DNA from: Pacificispira spongiicola
GTDB lineage: Bacteria > Pseudomonadota > Alphaproteobacteria > UBA8366 > Aestuariispiraceae
Direction of reading: 5' to 3'
Length of the DNA stretch: 64,000 bases
NCBI RefSeq assembly: GCF_012926505.1
Contig: NZ_JABBNT010000004.1
Location: 62,001-126,000, forward strand
Shown here: in pieces, positions 8,533-17,785 of the stretch
How the letters are laid out: every line of letters starts with the position of its first letter
Position numbering within the stretch: position 1 is the first letter of the stretch
The notes under the pieces: model-generated
What the model saw: only the letters and a program-made list of their open reading frames with translations
What the model was told of the DNA's origin: nothing
Database searches by the model: none
Position numbers and translations under genes: made by a program

Positions 8533-10251
8533 CTACTCGCGATATTGGCTTTGCCTGAGTGTGTTGAATGCGTCCTGTTGGCTCAGGAATACCTTGCCGG
8601 TCAGGTCGTGCAGGAAGTGGGTGTCTTTTAGCTTGTCCATGACAGGTCCCTTCACTTCCGACAGATGGAAGAAAATCCCGGCGGTCTTCAACCGCTCGAC
8701 CAGGGCTTCCAGGCTTTCCAGGGCGCTGGCGTCGATTGCGTTCACGGCGGAACACATCAGCACGACATGTTTGATCTTGGTATCCGCGACCGCCATGTCG
8801 TACAGCTTTTCTTCCAGCCAACGGGCATTGGCGAAATAAAGGCTTTCGTCCACACGCACACTCAAGACGTTGTCCAGGGTCGTGACCTGGTGCCGCTTGA
8901 TGTTCCGAAAGTGCTCCGTTCCCGGTACTTGGCCGACGACGGCCATATGCGGGCGGGCGGACCGGACCAGGAACAGGATGAGCGACAGCGATACGCCCAG
9001 GATGATCCCGGCTTCCACGCCGACGCCCAGAACGGCGACGATCGTGGCGGCCATGGCGATGAAGTCGGACTTGGAATAGGCCCAGATCCGCTTCAACGCG
9101 CCGAGGTCGACCAGCGACAGCACGGCGACGATAATCGTTGCCGCCAGGGTTGCCTTTGGCAGATTCTGGAACAGGGGCGTCAGGAACAGCGCGGTGAAAC
9201 CGATCCCGACAGCGGTCAGAACCCCGGCCAGCGGCGTGCGTGCCCCGGCATCGAAGTTCACGACCGATCGGGCGAAGCCGCCGGTCACGGGGTAACCGCC
9301 GCCGAAGGCCGCCGCGATATTGGCCGCGCCGAGGCCGAGCAGCTCCCGGTCGGCGGACACGCGTTCACGGCGCTTCGCGGCCAGGGTTTGGGCGACGGAC
9401 ACGGATTCCACGAATCCGACGATGGAAATCAGAATGGCGGAGGGCAGCAGATCGAGCCACAAATCCAGATCGACCGGCGGCATTGTCAGCGGCGGGATGC
9501 CTTGCGGAATGTCCCCGACGATCTTGACCCCATCCTGATCCAACCCGAACCCGTCGACCAGCAGGATCGTCACGATCACGGCGGCGACCGGTCCCGCCTT
9601 GGCAATGGAATCGGCCAACAGCGGACCCAACCCCATCTTGCGTAGCAGCGGTTTCAACTTCTTTCGGACCCAGAAAAGGAAGGCGGTGGCACCGATCCCG
9701 ATCAGCAGCGTTGGCAGGTTCGTCTGGTCGATCCCGGCGACCAGCGACCCTACGATTTCGGGCATGGTATGACCCGACGCGCTAATTCCCAGAATGTGTT
9801 TCATCTGGCTGGCCGCGATCAGCAGGCCCGACGCCGTGATGAAGCCGGAAATCACGGGGTGGCTGAGGAGACTGGCGAGGAAGCCCAATCGCAGTAACCC
9901 CAGAACGATCAGGAACAGACCGGACAGGAAGGCAAGGGCGATGGCCGCGGCGGCATATTCCGGCGATCCCGTGGCTGCGAACTCGCCGACGGCGGCGGCG
10001 GTCATCAGGGACACGACGGCGACCGGGCCGACCGCCAGGGCGTTGGACGATCCGAACAGCGCGTAACCGACAAGGGGCAGCATGCTTGCATACAGGCCGA
10101 CTTCGGGCGGCAACCCCGCCAACAATGCATAGGCGAGGCTTTGCGGGATCAGCATGATCGTGACGATCACGGCGGCCAGCAGGTCGCCCTGGAATGCTTC
10201 ACGGTCGTAGCGGCGTAACCAGCCGGTACAGGGCAGGATTTTTTCGAGCAT
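8533..10251 (-). CDS. SulP-family inorganic anion transporter with STAS domain
   Basis: A transporter of about 572 residues of the SulP/SLC26 family. It has the N-terminal family stretch AIVTIMLIPQSLAYALLAGLPPEVGLYASMLPLVGYALFGSS, about 10-12 membrane helices up to residue 420, then a C-terminal cytoplasmic STAS domain (VDESLYFANARWLEEKL, VVLMCSAVNAIDASALESLEAL). Substrates of the family are sulfate, bicarbonate or other anions. As the last gene of a persulfide-oxidation operon it may handle sulfite, thiosulfate or sulfate, which is inference from context. The longest frame begins at a TTG (10263), but the ATG at 10251 has a better spaced GGAT upstream. Confidence 0.88.
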   Translation of the reverse strand: MLEKILPCTGWLRRYDREAFQGDLLAAVIVTIMLIPQSLAYALLAGLPPEVGLYASMLPLVGYALFGSSNALAVGPVAVVSLMTAAAVGEFAATGSPEYAAAAIALAFLSGLFLIVLGLLRLGFLASLLSHPVISGFITASGLLIAASQMKHILGISASGHTMPEIVGSLVAGIDQTNLPTLLIGIGATAFLFWVRKKLKPLLRKMGLGPLLADSIAKAGPVAAVIVTILLVDGFGLDQDGVKIVGDIPQGIPPLTMPPVDLDLWLDLLPSAILISIVGFVESVSVAQTLAAKRRERVSADRELLGLGAANIAAAFGGGYPVTGGFARSVVNFDAGARTPLAGVLTAVGIGFTALFLTPLFQNLPKATLAATIIVAVLSLVDLGALKRIWAYSKSDFIAMAATIVAVLGVGVEAGIILGVSLSLILFLVRSARPHMAVVGQVPGTEHFRNIKRHQVTTLDNVLSVRVDESLYFANARWLEEKLYDMAVADTKIKHVVLMCSAVNAIDASALESLEALVERLKTAGIFFHLSEVKGPVMDKLKDTHFLHDLTGKVFLSQQDAFNTLRQSQYRE

Positions 10252-10330
10252 CTGACTATCCAACGATTGGCTACGCGAATAAGGGGGGAGCGCCCACGGA
10301 ACAGTGTCCGCGGACGCTCCGAAGGGGACC

Positions 10331-12013
10331 TCAGTTAACGATTTCCGGCTTTACGACTTTCGGCTCGACCAGCCATTCGCGGCCGCGCAGCATGCCTTTC
10401 CAATACAACGGCGGCAGCAGTTTTTCCTTCAACAGCCACGCGAAGCGGCTGGGCTTTCTGCCGTCGTTCAGCCAATTCGGGAAGCTGGGCAGCAGCTTGC
10501 CGCCATAGCCGAATTCGGCCAGAACGATTTTGCCGCGTTCGACCGTCAGCGGGCAGGACCCGTAACCGTCGTAATGCGCGACACCGGCCCCCCGGCCCAT
10601 ATCGGCGAGGACGTTATTCGCGACGATCGGGGCCTGCTTGCGGGCCGCCGCCGCGGTTTTGGCGTTGGGGGCGTTCATGACGTCGCCCAGGCTCCAGACA
10701 TTTTCGAAACTCTTGTGCCGCAGTGTATTCTGGTCGACATCGACCCATCCGGCCTCGTCCGCCAGGGGGCTGACACGAATGAAATCCGGTGCACGTTGCG
10801 GCGGGCAGACATGGATCATGTCGAAACCGCGTTCGACGATCTTCACCGTGCCGTCTTCCGTCTTCGTTTGGAAGAACGCCTTTTTCGCCGGGCCGTCGAT
10901 ACCGACCAGATTGTGATTGAACTGCAAGTCGGCGTCGTATTTTTCGACATATTTCATCAGGGCGGGGACATAGTCCTTAACCCCGAATAGAACCGCGCCC
11001 GCATTGTAAAAGGATATGTCGATATTCGGCAGGGCCCCGGTGCGGTACCAATGGTCCGCCGATAGATACATGGCCTTTTGCGGCGCCCCGGCGCATTTGA
11101 TCGGCATCGGCGGCTGGGTGAACAGTGCGGTGCCTTCTTTCATGCCGCGCACCAGTTCCCAGGTATAGGGCGCGAGGTCGAAACGGTAGTTCGACGTCAC
11201 GCCGTTCTTGCCCAGCGTATCGACGAGACCGTCCACCGCATGCCAGTCCAGTTTCAGGCCCGGACAGACGATCAGGCGCTTGTATTCGATCTGACGGCAG
11301 CCTTCCAACAGCACGCGATTGTTCGTCGGTTCGAAGGCGGCGACCGCCGTTTTCAGCCAATGGACGCCTTGCGGCAGGACCGAAGACAGTGTCCGGACGG
11401 TTTCGTCGGCCTGGAACACGCCGCCGCCGACCAAGGTCCAGCCCGGCTGGTAGTAGTGGATATCCGCTGGGTCGATGATGGCGATTTCCAGATCCGGCGC
11501 GCGGGTCATCAGGGATGCCGCGACGGCGATCCCGGCAGAGCCGGCGCCGACGATCACGATGTCGAACGTGCCGTCCGTCGCATCGGACGGGGTGCGCCCG
11601 TCATTCAGGATGCGGCGGGCGACGCCGGACATGTCGTAACCGGCGGCCTTTGTCCGGGTTAGGATATCGTGCAGCGGAACACGCCCGGCGCGGCTGAGGG
11701 ACCACAGCGTCGCGGACCGCGTACCGCTGCGGCAATAGGCCAGGACGGGCTTCGGTGCGGATTCCAGAATTTCCCGAAATTTCTCCGCGTCTTCGTCCTG
11801 TACCTTGCCGCTGACGACGGGTTGGTAATATGCCTGCATACCGGCCTTTTCCGCCGCTTCGCTGATTTCCTTGAAGCTGGGCTGATCGTTGCCTTCGCCG
11901 TCCGGTCGATTGCAGATGACGGTGCGGAAACCGGCCTTGGCAATATCGGCTATTTCCGCGACGGTGATTTGCGGGGCGACGCTGATCTGCCCGTCGATCT
12001 TCCTGATATCCAT
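10331..12013 (-). CDS. Rhodanese/phosphatase-like (DUF442) domain fused to SQR-like flavoprotein
   Basis: A 560-residue two-domain protein. Residues 1-110 are the TIGR01244/DUF442 domain (also the N-terminal part of Blh proteins) with active-site loop CRSGTR, Cys94. Residues from about 145 on are an FAD-dependent sulfide:quinone oxidoreductase-like enzyme, with dinucleotide motif GAGSAG, the SQR-like run HYYQPGWTLVGGG, and cysteines in IVCPG, IKCAG and HVCPP. SQR oxidises sulfide to sulfane sulfur and feeds electrons to quinone. The fused domain may accept or pass on the persulfide. An excellent GGAGGAAGGG site precedes the ATG. This architecture is known from other proteobacteria; the exact reaction here is inferred from the neighbours. 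Confidence 0.85.
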   Translation of the reverse strand: MDIRKIDGQISVAPQITVAEIADIAKAGFRTVICNRPDGEGNDQPSFKEISEAAEKAGMQAYYQPVVSGKVQDEDAEKFREILESAPKPVLAYCRSGTRSATLWSLSRAGRVPLHDILTRTKAAGYDMSGVARRILNDGRTPSDATDGTFDIVIVGAGSAGIAVAASLMTRAPDLEIAIIDPADIHYYQPGWTLVGGGVFQADETVRTLSSVLPQGVHWLKTAVAAFEPTNNRVLLEGCRQIEYKRLIVCPGLKLDWHAVDGLVDTLGKNGVTSNYRFDLAPYTWELVRGMKEGTALFTQPPMPIKCAGAPQKAMYLSADHWYRTGALPNIDISFYNAGAVLFGVKDYVPALMKYVEKYDADLQFNHNLVGIDGPAKKAFFQTKTEDGTVKIVERGFDMIHVCPPQRAPDFIRVSPLADEAGWVDVDQNTLRHKSFENVWSLGDVMNAPNAKTAAAARKQAPIVANNVLADMGRGAGVAHYDGYGSCPLTVERGKIVLAEFGYGGKLLPSFPNWLNDGRKPSRFAWLLKEKLLPPLYWKGMLRGREWLVEPKVVKPEIVN

Positions 12014-12099
12014 GAACCCTTCCTCCCGATTATTCGAACAGGTTGTTTTCTTTGTTGAGGGGCGATCCGATCGCCGGTCGCGCCTTACCCGGTCTCGCC

Positions 12100-12963
12100 T
12101 TACAGGGCGTCGACCGGGATCTTGAGGTATCGCGTGCCGTTGGCTTCCGGCGGCGGCAATTCACCGGCCCGCATATTCACCTGCACGGACGGTAGGATCA
12201 GCACGGGCATGTCCAATTGTTTGTCGCGTTCCGTGCGCATCTTGACGAAATCGTCTTCGCTGATGCCGTCACGCACGTGGATGTTTTCCGCTTTTTCCGC
12301 CGCGACGGTGGTCTCCCAAATATACTCCCGCCCGTTGGGGGCATAGTCGTGGCACAGGAAGATTCGCGTTTCCGGCGGCAGGGCCAAAATCTTCTGGATC
12401 GACTTGTACAGGACGCGCGCGTCTCCGCCCGGGAAGTCGCACCGTGCCGTTCCGAAATCGGGCATGAACAATGTGTCGCCGACAAAGGCCGCATCCCCGA
12501 TGACATAGGTGGAACAGGCGGGCGTATGTCCCGGCGTGTGGATGACAGTGGCATCGATACTGCCCAGTTTGAAACTGGCCGCGTCGTCCAATAGTAGATC
12601 GAATTGGCGACCGTCGGTTGCGAAGTCCTCTTCGGCATTGAAGATGCGCTTGAACACGCCTTGGACGATATCGATCCGGGCGCCGATGGCGATTTTCCCG
12701 CCCAGCTTTTCCTTTAGATAGGGGGCGGCGCTTAAATGGTCGGCATGGACATGGGTTTCCAGAATCCATTCGACGGTCAGGCCCTTGTCTTTGACGAAGG
12801 CAATGACTTCATCCGCCGATCGCGTGGCGGTGCGGCCGGATTTTGGATCGTAATCCTTGACCGAATCCACGATCGCCGCCGCCTTGGTTTCCGGGTCCAT
12901 CACGACATGCGTCGCCGTGAACGTGTCCTTGTCGAAAAAGGTCTTTACCTCGGGCTTCCTCAT
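12100..12963 (-). CDS. Persulfide dioxygenase-type metallo-beta-lactamase fold protein (ETHE1/Blh-like)
   Basis: A 287-residue MBL-fold protein. The metal-binding motif HVHADH (His71, His73, Asp75, His76) is followed by HTPGHTP and the ETHE1/Blh signature GTARCDFPGGDA. ETHE1-type enzymes bind one iron and oxidise glutathione persulfide to sulfite. The insertion VQGVFKRIFNAEEDF and the length fit the Blh subgroup. The gene sits between DUF2892 and the SQR-like fusion, so sulfide would be oxidised to persulfide and then to sulfite by adjacent gene products. AAGGAG precedes the ATG. Confidence 0.88.
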   Translation of the reverse strand: MRKPEVKTFFDKDTFTATHVVMDPETKAAAIVDSVKDYDPKSGRTATRSADEVIAFVKDKGLTVEWILETHVHADHLSAAPYLKEKLGGKIAIGARIDIVQGVFKRIFNAEEDFATDGRQFDLLLDDAASFKLGSIDATVIHTPGHTPACSTYVIGDAAFVGDTLFMPDFGTARCDFPGGDARVLYKSIQKILALPPETRIFLCHDYAPNGREYIWETTVAAEKAENIHVRDGISEDDFVKMRTERDKQLDMPVLILPSVQVNMRAGELPPPEANGTRYLKIPVDAL

Positions 12964-12994
12964 TTCAATCTCCTTCGTTGTCCGGGAAGGACGC

Positions 12995-13183
12995 TTATTC
13001 TTTTTTCGCGGTGCGGATGCCGAACAGGCTGTAGGCAGGGCAATAGCCGATAAGGGCGGTGCCGAGCGGCACCAATCCGATGAGGCCCCAAAGAGTCTTG
13101 GGTCCGACGAATATCAACGACAGCAGGACCAGTCCGACGACGATGCGCAGTACGCGATCAATACCACCAACATTGCGAGTCAT
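12995..13183 (-). CDS. DUF2892 small inner-membrane protein (YgaP C-terminal-like)
   Basis: A 62-residue protein starting MTRNVGGIDRVLRIVVG, with two hydrophobic helices and the conserved tail LIGYCPAYSLFGI. This is the DUF2892 fold also found as the membrane part of the rhodanese YgaP, and it is common in sulfide/persulfide operons. A longer frame from 13279 is rejected because the extension is unlike the family and CGGAG lies 8 bases before the ATG at 13183. It is the first gene of the leftward sulfur operon. The conserved Cys in GYCP may matter for sulfur handling, but no reaction is established. Confidence 0.85.
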   Translation of the reverse strand: MTRNVGGIDRVLRIVVGLVLLSLIFVGPKTLWGLIGLVPLGTALIGYCPAYSLFGIRTAKKE

Positions 13184-13283
13184 AGCGATCTCCGTGATAG
13201 GGTTGCCGGGCGTTGCTGGCTTGGCCGACCGACCGACATATGTTTCATCTTTCGGTAGGGTACGCTTGCTCGCCAACACCGTC

Positions 13284-13298
13284 TGTGACTAAGTCACA
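13284..13298. promoter_or_regulatory. Palindromic operator between the sulfur operon and its Crp/Fnr regulator
   Basis: TGTGACTAAGTCACA is a perfect 15-bp palindrome around a central A. It resembles the CRP consensus half-sites TGTGA/TCACA but with a 5-base rather than 6-base spacer. It sits 51 bp before the regulator start and about 100 bp before the DUF2892 start, a fitting place for a site controlling both promoters. Binding by the adjacent regulator is inferred. Confidence 0.65.
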
Positions 13299-13348
13299 TT
13301 CAATGAATATTATACAATGTCCCGTGTTCCGAGGAGCGGATTGAGCTG

Positions 13349-14023
13349 ATGGCTGACGCGAAAGACACCGCCTGGATAGAGTCTTTTCCGGCGCTGAAGG
13401 ACCTTCCGGAAACGGAAAGGCGACTGCTGGTGGAACGCGGGTCCGTGATCGACATTCCGGCGGGAACGACGGTTTTCGCGCCCGGGGTGGCTGCGGAAAA
13501 TTTCCTGCTTGTGATAGACGGGACGGTCCGGGTGCAGCAAGTATCCGCCGGCGGTCGTGAAATCGTCCTGTATCGCGTGTCCGGCGGGGAGACCTGCATC
13601 ATGACGACAAGCTGTCTGATGGCGGAGGAAGCCTATACTGCTGAAGGTATTACTGAGACAGATGTGCGTGCGGTCGCCATTCCGAAGACGGTTTTCGAGG
13701 AACTTCTAGTCCTGTCGCCGGGCTTCCGGCGTATCGTGTTTTCCGCCTATGCCAACCGCATTTCCGATGTCATGCATGTCGTGGAAGACGTTGCCTTCGA
13801 ACGGTTGGACAAGCGACTCGCCCAGCGGTTGCTGGACCGGGCGGGCAGTGACGATATCGTCCGGGCGACACAGCAGGAATTGGCGGCGGAGCTGGGCACG
13901 GCGCGGGAGGTCGCGAGCCGCCTTTTGAAGGAATTCGAACGCCGTGGATGGGTTGCCCTGACGCGCGGTCAGGTCGCCCTGCGCGACCGCGATGCCTTGC
14001 ATCGGGCGGCGACGGCGGAATGA
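13349..14023 (+). CDS. Crp/Fnr-family regulator of the sulfur (persulfide) operon
   Basis: A 224-residue regulator with a cyclic-nucleotide-like beta-barrel sensor (residues about 12-130), a dimerisation helix and a C-terminal helix-turn-helix (RATQQELAAELGTAREVASRLLKEFERRGWV). There is no FNR-type N-terminal Cys cluster. Instead Cys83 and Cys89 lie in GGETCIMTTSCLMA, at the position where related regulators of sulfur operons keep a conserved Cys pair. I infer thiol or persulfide sensing. It is divergent from the DUF2892-MBL-SQR-SulP operon with a palindrome between. Confidence 0.85.
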   Translation: MADAKDTAWIESFPALKDLPETERRLLVERGSVIDIPAGTTVFAPGVAAENFLLVIDGTVRVQQVSAGGREIVLYRVSGGETCIMTTSCLMAEEAYTAEGITETDVRAVAIPKTVFEELLVLSPGFRRIVFSAYANRISDVMHVVEDVAFERLDKRLAQRLLDRAGSDDIVRATQQELAAELGTAREVASRLLKEFERRGWVALTRGQVALRDRDALHRAATAE

Positions 14024-14142
14024 TCCGTCCGGGTTGGGCCGAGTTGGGTCGGGCCGGTTGAATTGGCCGGGTCGGCGCCCTATTGTCTGTCGTAGAATGA
14101 AGCCGCGGACCGCAGGCGCGGTCGCAGCAAAGGATACAGATT

Positions 14143-15183
14143 TTGACAAGTTCGACTGTCACGACGGACGCCTCCCAGATGGATGCCCCCTTGATCGACC
14201 CGTTCGGTCGGGCGATCCATTATTTGCGCGTTTCCGTGACGGATCGCTGTGACTTCCGTTGTGTTTATTGCATGTCGGAGGACATGAGCTTCCTTCCCAA
14301 GAAGGAAATTCTGACGCTGGAGGAATTGGACCGTGTTTCCTCCGCCTTCATCCGGACCGGCGTGCGGAAGCTGCGGATCACCGGCGGCGAACCGCTGGTG
14401 CGCCGGGATATCATGACCCTGTTCAAATCGCTGGGCCGTCACCTGGACAGCGGCGCGCTAGACGAATTGACCGTGACGACGAACGGCAGCCAGTTGGCGA
14501 AATACGCGGCGGATCTTTATGCCTGCGGTGTGCGCCGGGTAAACGTTTCCCTCGACACGCTGGATTCCGACAAGTTCGCGGCGATCACGCGCTGGGGGCG
14601 GCTCAATCAGGTCATGGACGGTCTGGACGCGGCGAAAAAGGCCGGGCTGCAGATCAAGATCAACGCCGTGGCGCTGAAGGGCGTGAACGATGTTGAAATC
14701 CACGACATGGTCGCTTGGTGTGGCGACAACGGGTTCGATCTGACCCTGATCGAAGTCATGCCGATGGGCGATATCGGTAACGAGGCGCGTCTGGATCAGT
14801 ATTGGCCGCTCAGCATGGTTCGATCCGAACTCGAATCCCGCTGGACGCTGGAAGACAGTGACTACGCAACCGGCGGACCGGCGCGTTATGTGCGTGTCAA
14901 GGAAACCGGCGGGCGGATCGGCTTCATCACGCCGTTGACGCATAATTTCTGTGAAAGCTGCAACCGGGTTCGGTTGGACTGCACCGGCATGCTGTATATG
15001 TGCCTGGGGCAGGACGACTCGGCGGACCTGCGTGCCGCAGTGCGCGCGTCTGAATCGGACCATGTCCTGGACGACGCGATCCGCGAAGCGATTTCCCGCA
15101 AGCCGAAGGGCCACGATTTCATTATCGACCGACGGCGGGGCGCGAAAAGCGTCGCCCGTCATATGAGCGCGACCGGCGGCTGA
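14143..15183 (+). CDS. moaA: GTP 3',8-cyclase (molybdenum cofactor biosynthesis)
   Basis: A 346-residue radical SAM enzyme catalysing the first step of molybdopterin synthesis, GTP to 3',8-cyclo-7,8-dihydro-GTP. Cys36, Cys40 and Cys43 ([10 protein letters not shown]) bind the SAM-coordinating 4Fe-4S cluster. The second cluster motif is [18 protein letters not shown] near residue 270. The chain ends in Gly-Gly, the functional tail of MoaA. The reading begins at a TTG with AGGA eight bases upstream; an in-frame ATG at codon 13 is the alternative. It stands alone in the plus direction; moaB is elsewhere in the window (41605-42141). Confidence 0.95.
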   Translation: MTSSTVTTDASQMDAPLIDPFGRAIHYLRVSVTDRCDFRCVYCMSEDMSFLPKKEILTLEELDRVSSAFIRTGVRKLRITGGEPLVRRDIMTLFKSLGRHLDSGALDELTVTTNGSQLAKYAADLYACGVRRVNVSLDTLDSDKFAAITRWGRLNQVMDGLDAAKKAGLQIKINAVALKGVNDVEIHDMVAWCGDNGFDLTLIEVMPMGDIGNEARLDQYWPLSMVRSELESRWTLEDSDYATGGPARYVRVKETGGRIGFITPLTHNFCESCNRVRLDCTGMLYMCLGQDDSADLRAAVRASESDHVLDDAIREAISRKPKGHDFIIDRRRGAKSVARHMSATGG

Positions 15184-15198
15184 TCCGCCAAACCCAGC

Positions 15199-16110
15199 TC
15201 AACTGTTCGCGAAACCAGCGATGCGGCGGCAGATTTCCGCAAAACTATCCCTGGCACGGCGGCTTGAATGTCGGGCACGCAGATAGGCATGGACCAATTG
15301 CGGTTCGTTCCGATAGACCGCGTCGACCCCGGCGGCGGTCAGCCTGTCCGCGAACAGTTTTCCGTCGTCCCGGATCGGGTCGATATCCGCCGTAACGATG
15401 AAGGCGGATGGCAGACCGGTATAGTCCTGCGCGGTCAGTGGCACGGCCTCCGGGTCGTTCTGCAATTGCGCCAAATCGCCGCCGACATAATGATGCAGAT
15501 ATTGCGCGACCTCGTCGGTGCGCAACATCGGCGCTTCCGCATTGTCGATATAGGACGGCAGAGTCGGGTCTATCCCCAGACCTGGATAGATCAGTACTTG
15601 CCCGGCGGGCATGGGACCGTTCAACCGGCGCATCCGGAAACACAGGGCGGCGGCCAGGGTTCCCCCGGCGCTGTCGCCGATCACGATCCCGGGTCGGGTT
15701 TCGGCGATTGAGCGCCAGACGATTTCCACATCGTCCAATTGGGCCGGATAACGGTGTTCCGGCGACAATCGATAGGCGACAGCGATGGTCTCCAACCCGG
15801 TTTCGGCGCAGATGTCGGCGCAAATGTCGTCATGGCTGTCCAACCCGCCAACAACGAAGCCGCCGCCATGCAGATACAGGGCGACGGCGTTTCCCGTCGG
15901 GTCGGCAGGTTTATAGCGGCGGATCGGGACTGGGCCGATCCGCGAATCTTCCACCGAAACGCCGGCCGGTCGGTCCGCCTTGAACCCCCGGCACAGCGCG
16001 TCATAAACGCGGCGGATTTCTTCCGTACTCGCCGGGTCGGTATCCGGTGGATAGAGTTTCCCGGTCTTACGAATGAATGCCAGGATTTCGGGGTCGTTGA
16101 CCATGGTCAT
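15199..16110 (-). CDS. Alpha/beta hydrolase of the hormone-sensitive lipase type
   Basis: A 303-residue esterase/lipase-like hydrolase. It shows the oxyanion-hole motif HGGGFVVGGLDSHDD and the nucleophile elbow GDSAGG, defining the HSL (bacterial family IV) group. The later Asp (TADIDPIRDDG) and His (PQLVHAYLRAR) complete the triad. No signal peptide is seen, so it should be cytoplasmic. It lies 62 bases downstream of the carnitine dehydrogenase gene on the same strand and could belong to that operon, perhaps hydrolysing acyl-carnitines or other esters. This is a context-based guess; the natural substrate cannot be read from sequence. Confidence 0.85.
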   Translation of the reverse strand: MTMVNDPEILAFIRKTGKLYPPDTDPASTEEIRRVYDALCRGFKADRPAGVSVEDSRIGPVPIRRYKPADPTGNAVALYLHGGGFVVGGLDSHDDICADICAETGLETIAVAYRLSPEHRYPAQLDDVEIVWRSIAETRPGIVIGDSAGGTLAAALCFRMRRLNGPMPAGQVLIYPGLGIDPTLPSYIDNAEAPMLRTDEVAQYLHHYVGGDLAQLQNDPEAVPLTAQDYTGLPSAFIVTADIDPIRDDGKLFADRLTAAGVDAVYRNEPQLVHAYLRARHSSRRARDSFAEICRRIAGFANS

Positions 16111-16172
16111 GATTTCATTGCCTTTCCGACCCCGATTTCCCGTCGGTCATATGCGACCGTAATGTCGGGCCC

Positions 16173-17654
16173 TTAAATTGTTCGGATCGGGCGCCCGGCG
16201 AATTCCGGTGTGCCGATGCCGCCATGCGCGCGCGCGATGGTTTCCACCCGGTCGGTGACCGGCGATTCCATCGGGCAGGCGCGGGCTTCTTCGGTATTCA
16301 CGTGCAACAGCATGTGTTCGCCGGTGCAAACCACGTCGCCCGCCTCGTTCAGAACTTCATGCAGGATGCGCAGACGCTTTTCGTCCTTGCCCAGCAAGCG
16401 AGTGTAGAGCGTCAGCTTTTCACCGGCTTTGCATTCCCGGACATGGCGGATGTGGGTTTCGACCGTATAGATCGACAGACCGCGCTTGCGATAGGTTTCG
16501 TCCATGCCGATGAAGATCAGGAAAGCATCGGTACCGTCGGCCAGAACTTGCAGATAACGGAATTCGGTCATGTGACCGTTATAGTCGACCCAATCGCCCC
16601 GTACCTGCGTCGAATACAATTGCAGCGGCTTGCCGTCTTCGATCTCCGTCTTCGCGGAACCGGCATGGGCTTTGGCATAGAAACGGTTTTCCATTTCCTT
16701 CAGCGATTGACCGGCGCCCCAGTCATTTGCCTTCAATGCCTGCAGGATTCCGACAAGGTTGTCGTCGCGGATACGTTCCAATTCACGGATCGTGTATTTT
16801 CCGGATTGCTCGTCGGACTGGGTCGCGATCATCTCAACTAGTTCGTCGGTCAGTTCCGGCACATCCATCAGTTTCGTCCAGGGCCAGGACAGGCACGGGC
16901 CGAACTGGGCGATGAAGTGGCGCATGCCCGCTTCCCCACCGGCGACGCGATAGGTTTCGAACAGACCCATCTGCGCCCAGCGCAGACCGAAACCGAAGCG
17001 GATGGCGTCGTCGATTTCCTCGGTCGTCGCGATCCCGTCCTTGATCAGCCATAGGCCCTCGCGCCAGACGGCTTCCAGGAAACGGTCGGCGATATGGGCG
17101 TCGATTTCCTTACGGACATGCAGCGGCTTCATGCCGACTTCGGTCAAGAAGGCGGCGGCGCGGTCCAGGGCTTTCGGATCATTCTTTTCCGTGCGGACCA
17201 GTTCCACCAGCGGCAGCAGATAAACCGGGTTGAACGGATGGGCGACGAAAATGCGTTCCGGATGTTTCGCCCCGTCCTGCAGTTCCGACGGTTTGTAGCC
17301 GGATGTCGACGACCCGATGAGGGCGCCCTTTTTGGCCGTAGCCTCGATTTCCGCGAAGACCTTGTGTTTGATGTCCAGGCGTTCGGGAACGCTCTCCTGG
17401 ATGTAGTCGGCATCCTTCACCGCGTCCGCGATCGTATCGTGGAAGGTCAGCGTGCCCATTTCGCCCAGCGGCGGCAGCAGCATTTTCGCATAGGCGCGTT
17501 CGGCATTCGCCAGGATCTCGCTCATGATCCGCTTGGCTTCGGGATGGGGGTCGTACACCGCCACGTCGATCCCGTTCAGAAGGAACCGCGCGACCCAGCC
17601 ACCGCCGATAACACCGCCGCCGATTGCGGCCGCCTTTTTTACTCCATGCGCCAT
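16173..17654 (-). CDS. lcdH: L-carnitine dehydrogenase fused to a thioesterase domain
   Basis: A 493-residue fusion. Residues 1-310 are a 3-hydroxyacyl-CoA dehydrogenase-like L-carnitine dehydrogenase with an NAD motif (AAIGGGVIGGGWVARFLL) and the catalytic stretch FVAHPFNPVYLLPLVE. Residues about 345-480 are a hotdog 4HBT thioesterase-like domain (VDYNGHMTEFRYLQVLADGTDAFL). In pseudomonads these are separate proteins: CdhA oxidises carnitine to 3-dehydrocarnitine and CdhB hydrolyses betainyl-CoA. The fusion is known from other alphaproteobacteria. I chose the ATG at 17654, which has AAAGAG upstream, over 17702. The BKACE and binding-protein genes immediately upstream support the role. Confidence 0.9.
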   Translation of the reverse strand: MAHGVKKAAAIGGGVIGGGWVARFLLNGIDVAVYDPHPEAKRIMSEILANAERAYAKMLLPPLGEMGTLTFHDTIADAVKDADYIQESVPERLDIKHKVFAEIEATAKKGALIGSSTSGYKPSELQDGAKHPERIFVAHPFNPVYLLPLVELVRTEKNDPKALDRAAAFLTEVGMKPLHVRKEIDAHIADRFLEAVWREGLWLIKDGIATTEEIDDAIRFGFGLRWAQMGLFETYRVAGGEAGMRHFIAQFGPCLSWPWTKLMDVPELTDELVEMIATQSDEQSGKYTIRELERIRDDNLVGILQALKANDWGAGQSLKEMENRFYAKAHAGSAKTEIEDGKPLQLYSTQVRGDWVDYNGHMTEFRYLQVLADGTDAFLIFIGMDETYRKRGLSIYTVETHIRHVRECKAGEKLTLYTRLLGKDEKRLRILHEVLNEAGDVVCTGEHMLLHVNTEEARACPMESPVTDRVETIARAHGGIGTPEFAGRPIRTI

Positions 17655-17785
17655 TTTATGCTCTTTCGATACCGTGACAGCCGGAATTCGATGGTCCGGC
17701 ATTCCATATTGCCGGTGGATGGATAAAGCGCCCTGTCCGGCATTTCAATCCAGCCCCCGAATTTCAAAACCCTTCGTATTTCCCT

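Noticed and set aside
14024-14142. Molybdenum-cofactor riboswitch upstream of moaA
   Set aside because: The 119-bp gap is filled by imperfect GGGTTGGGTC-like repeats and shows no Moco motif architecture.
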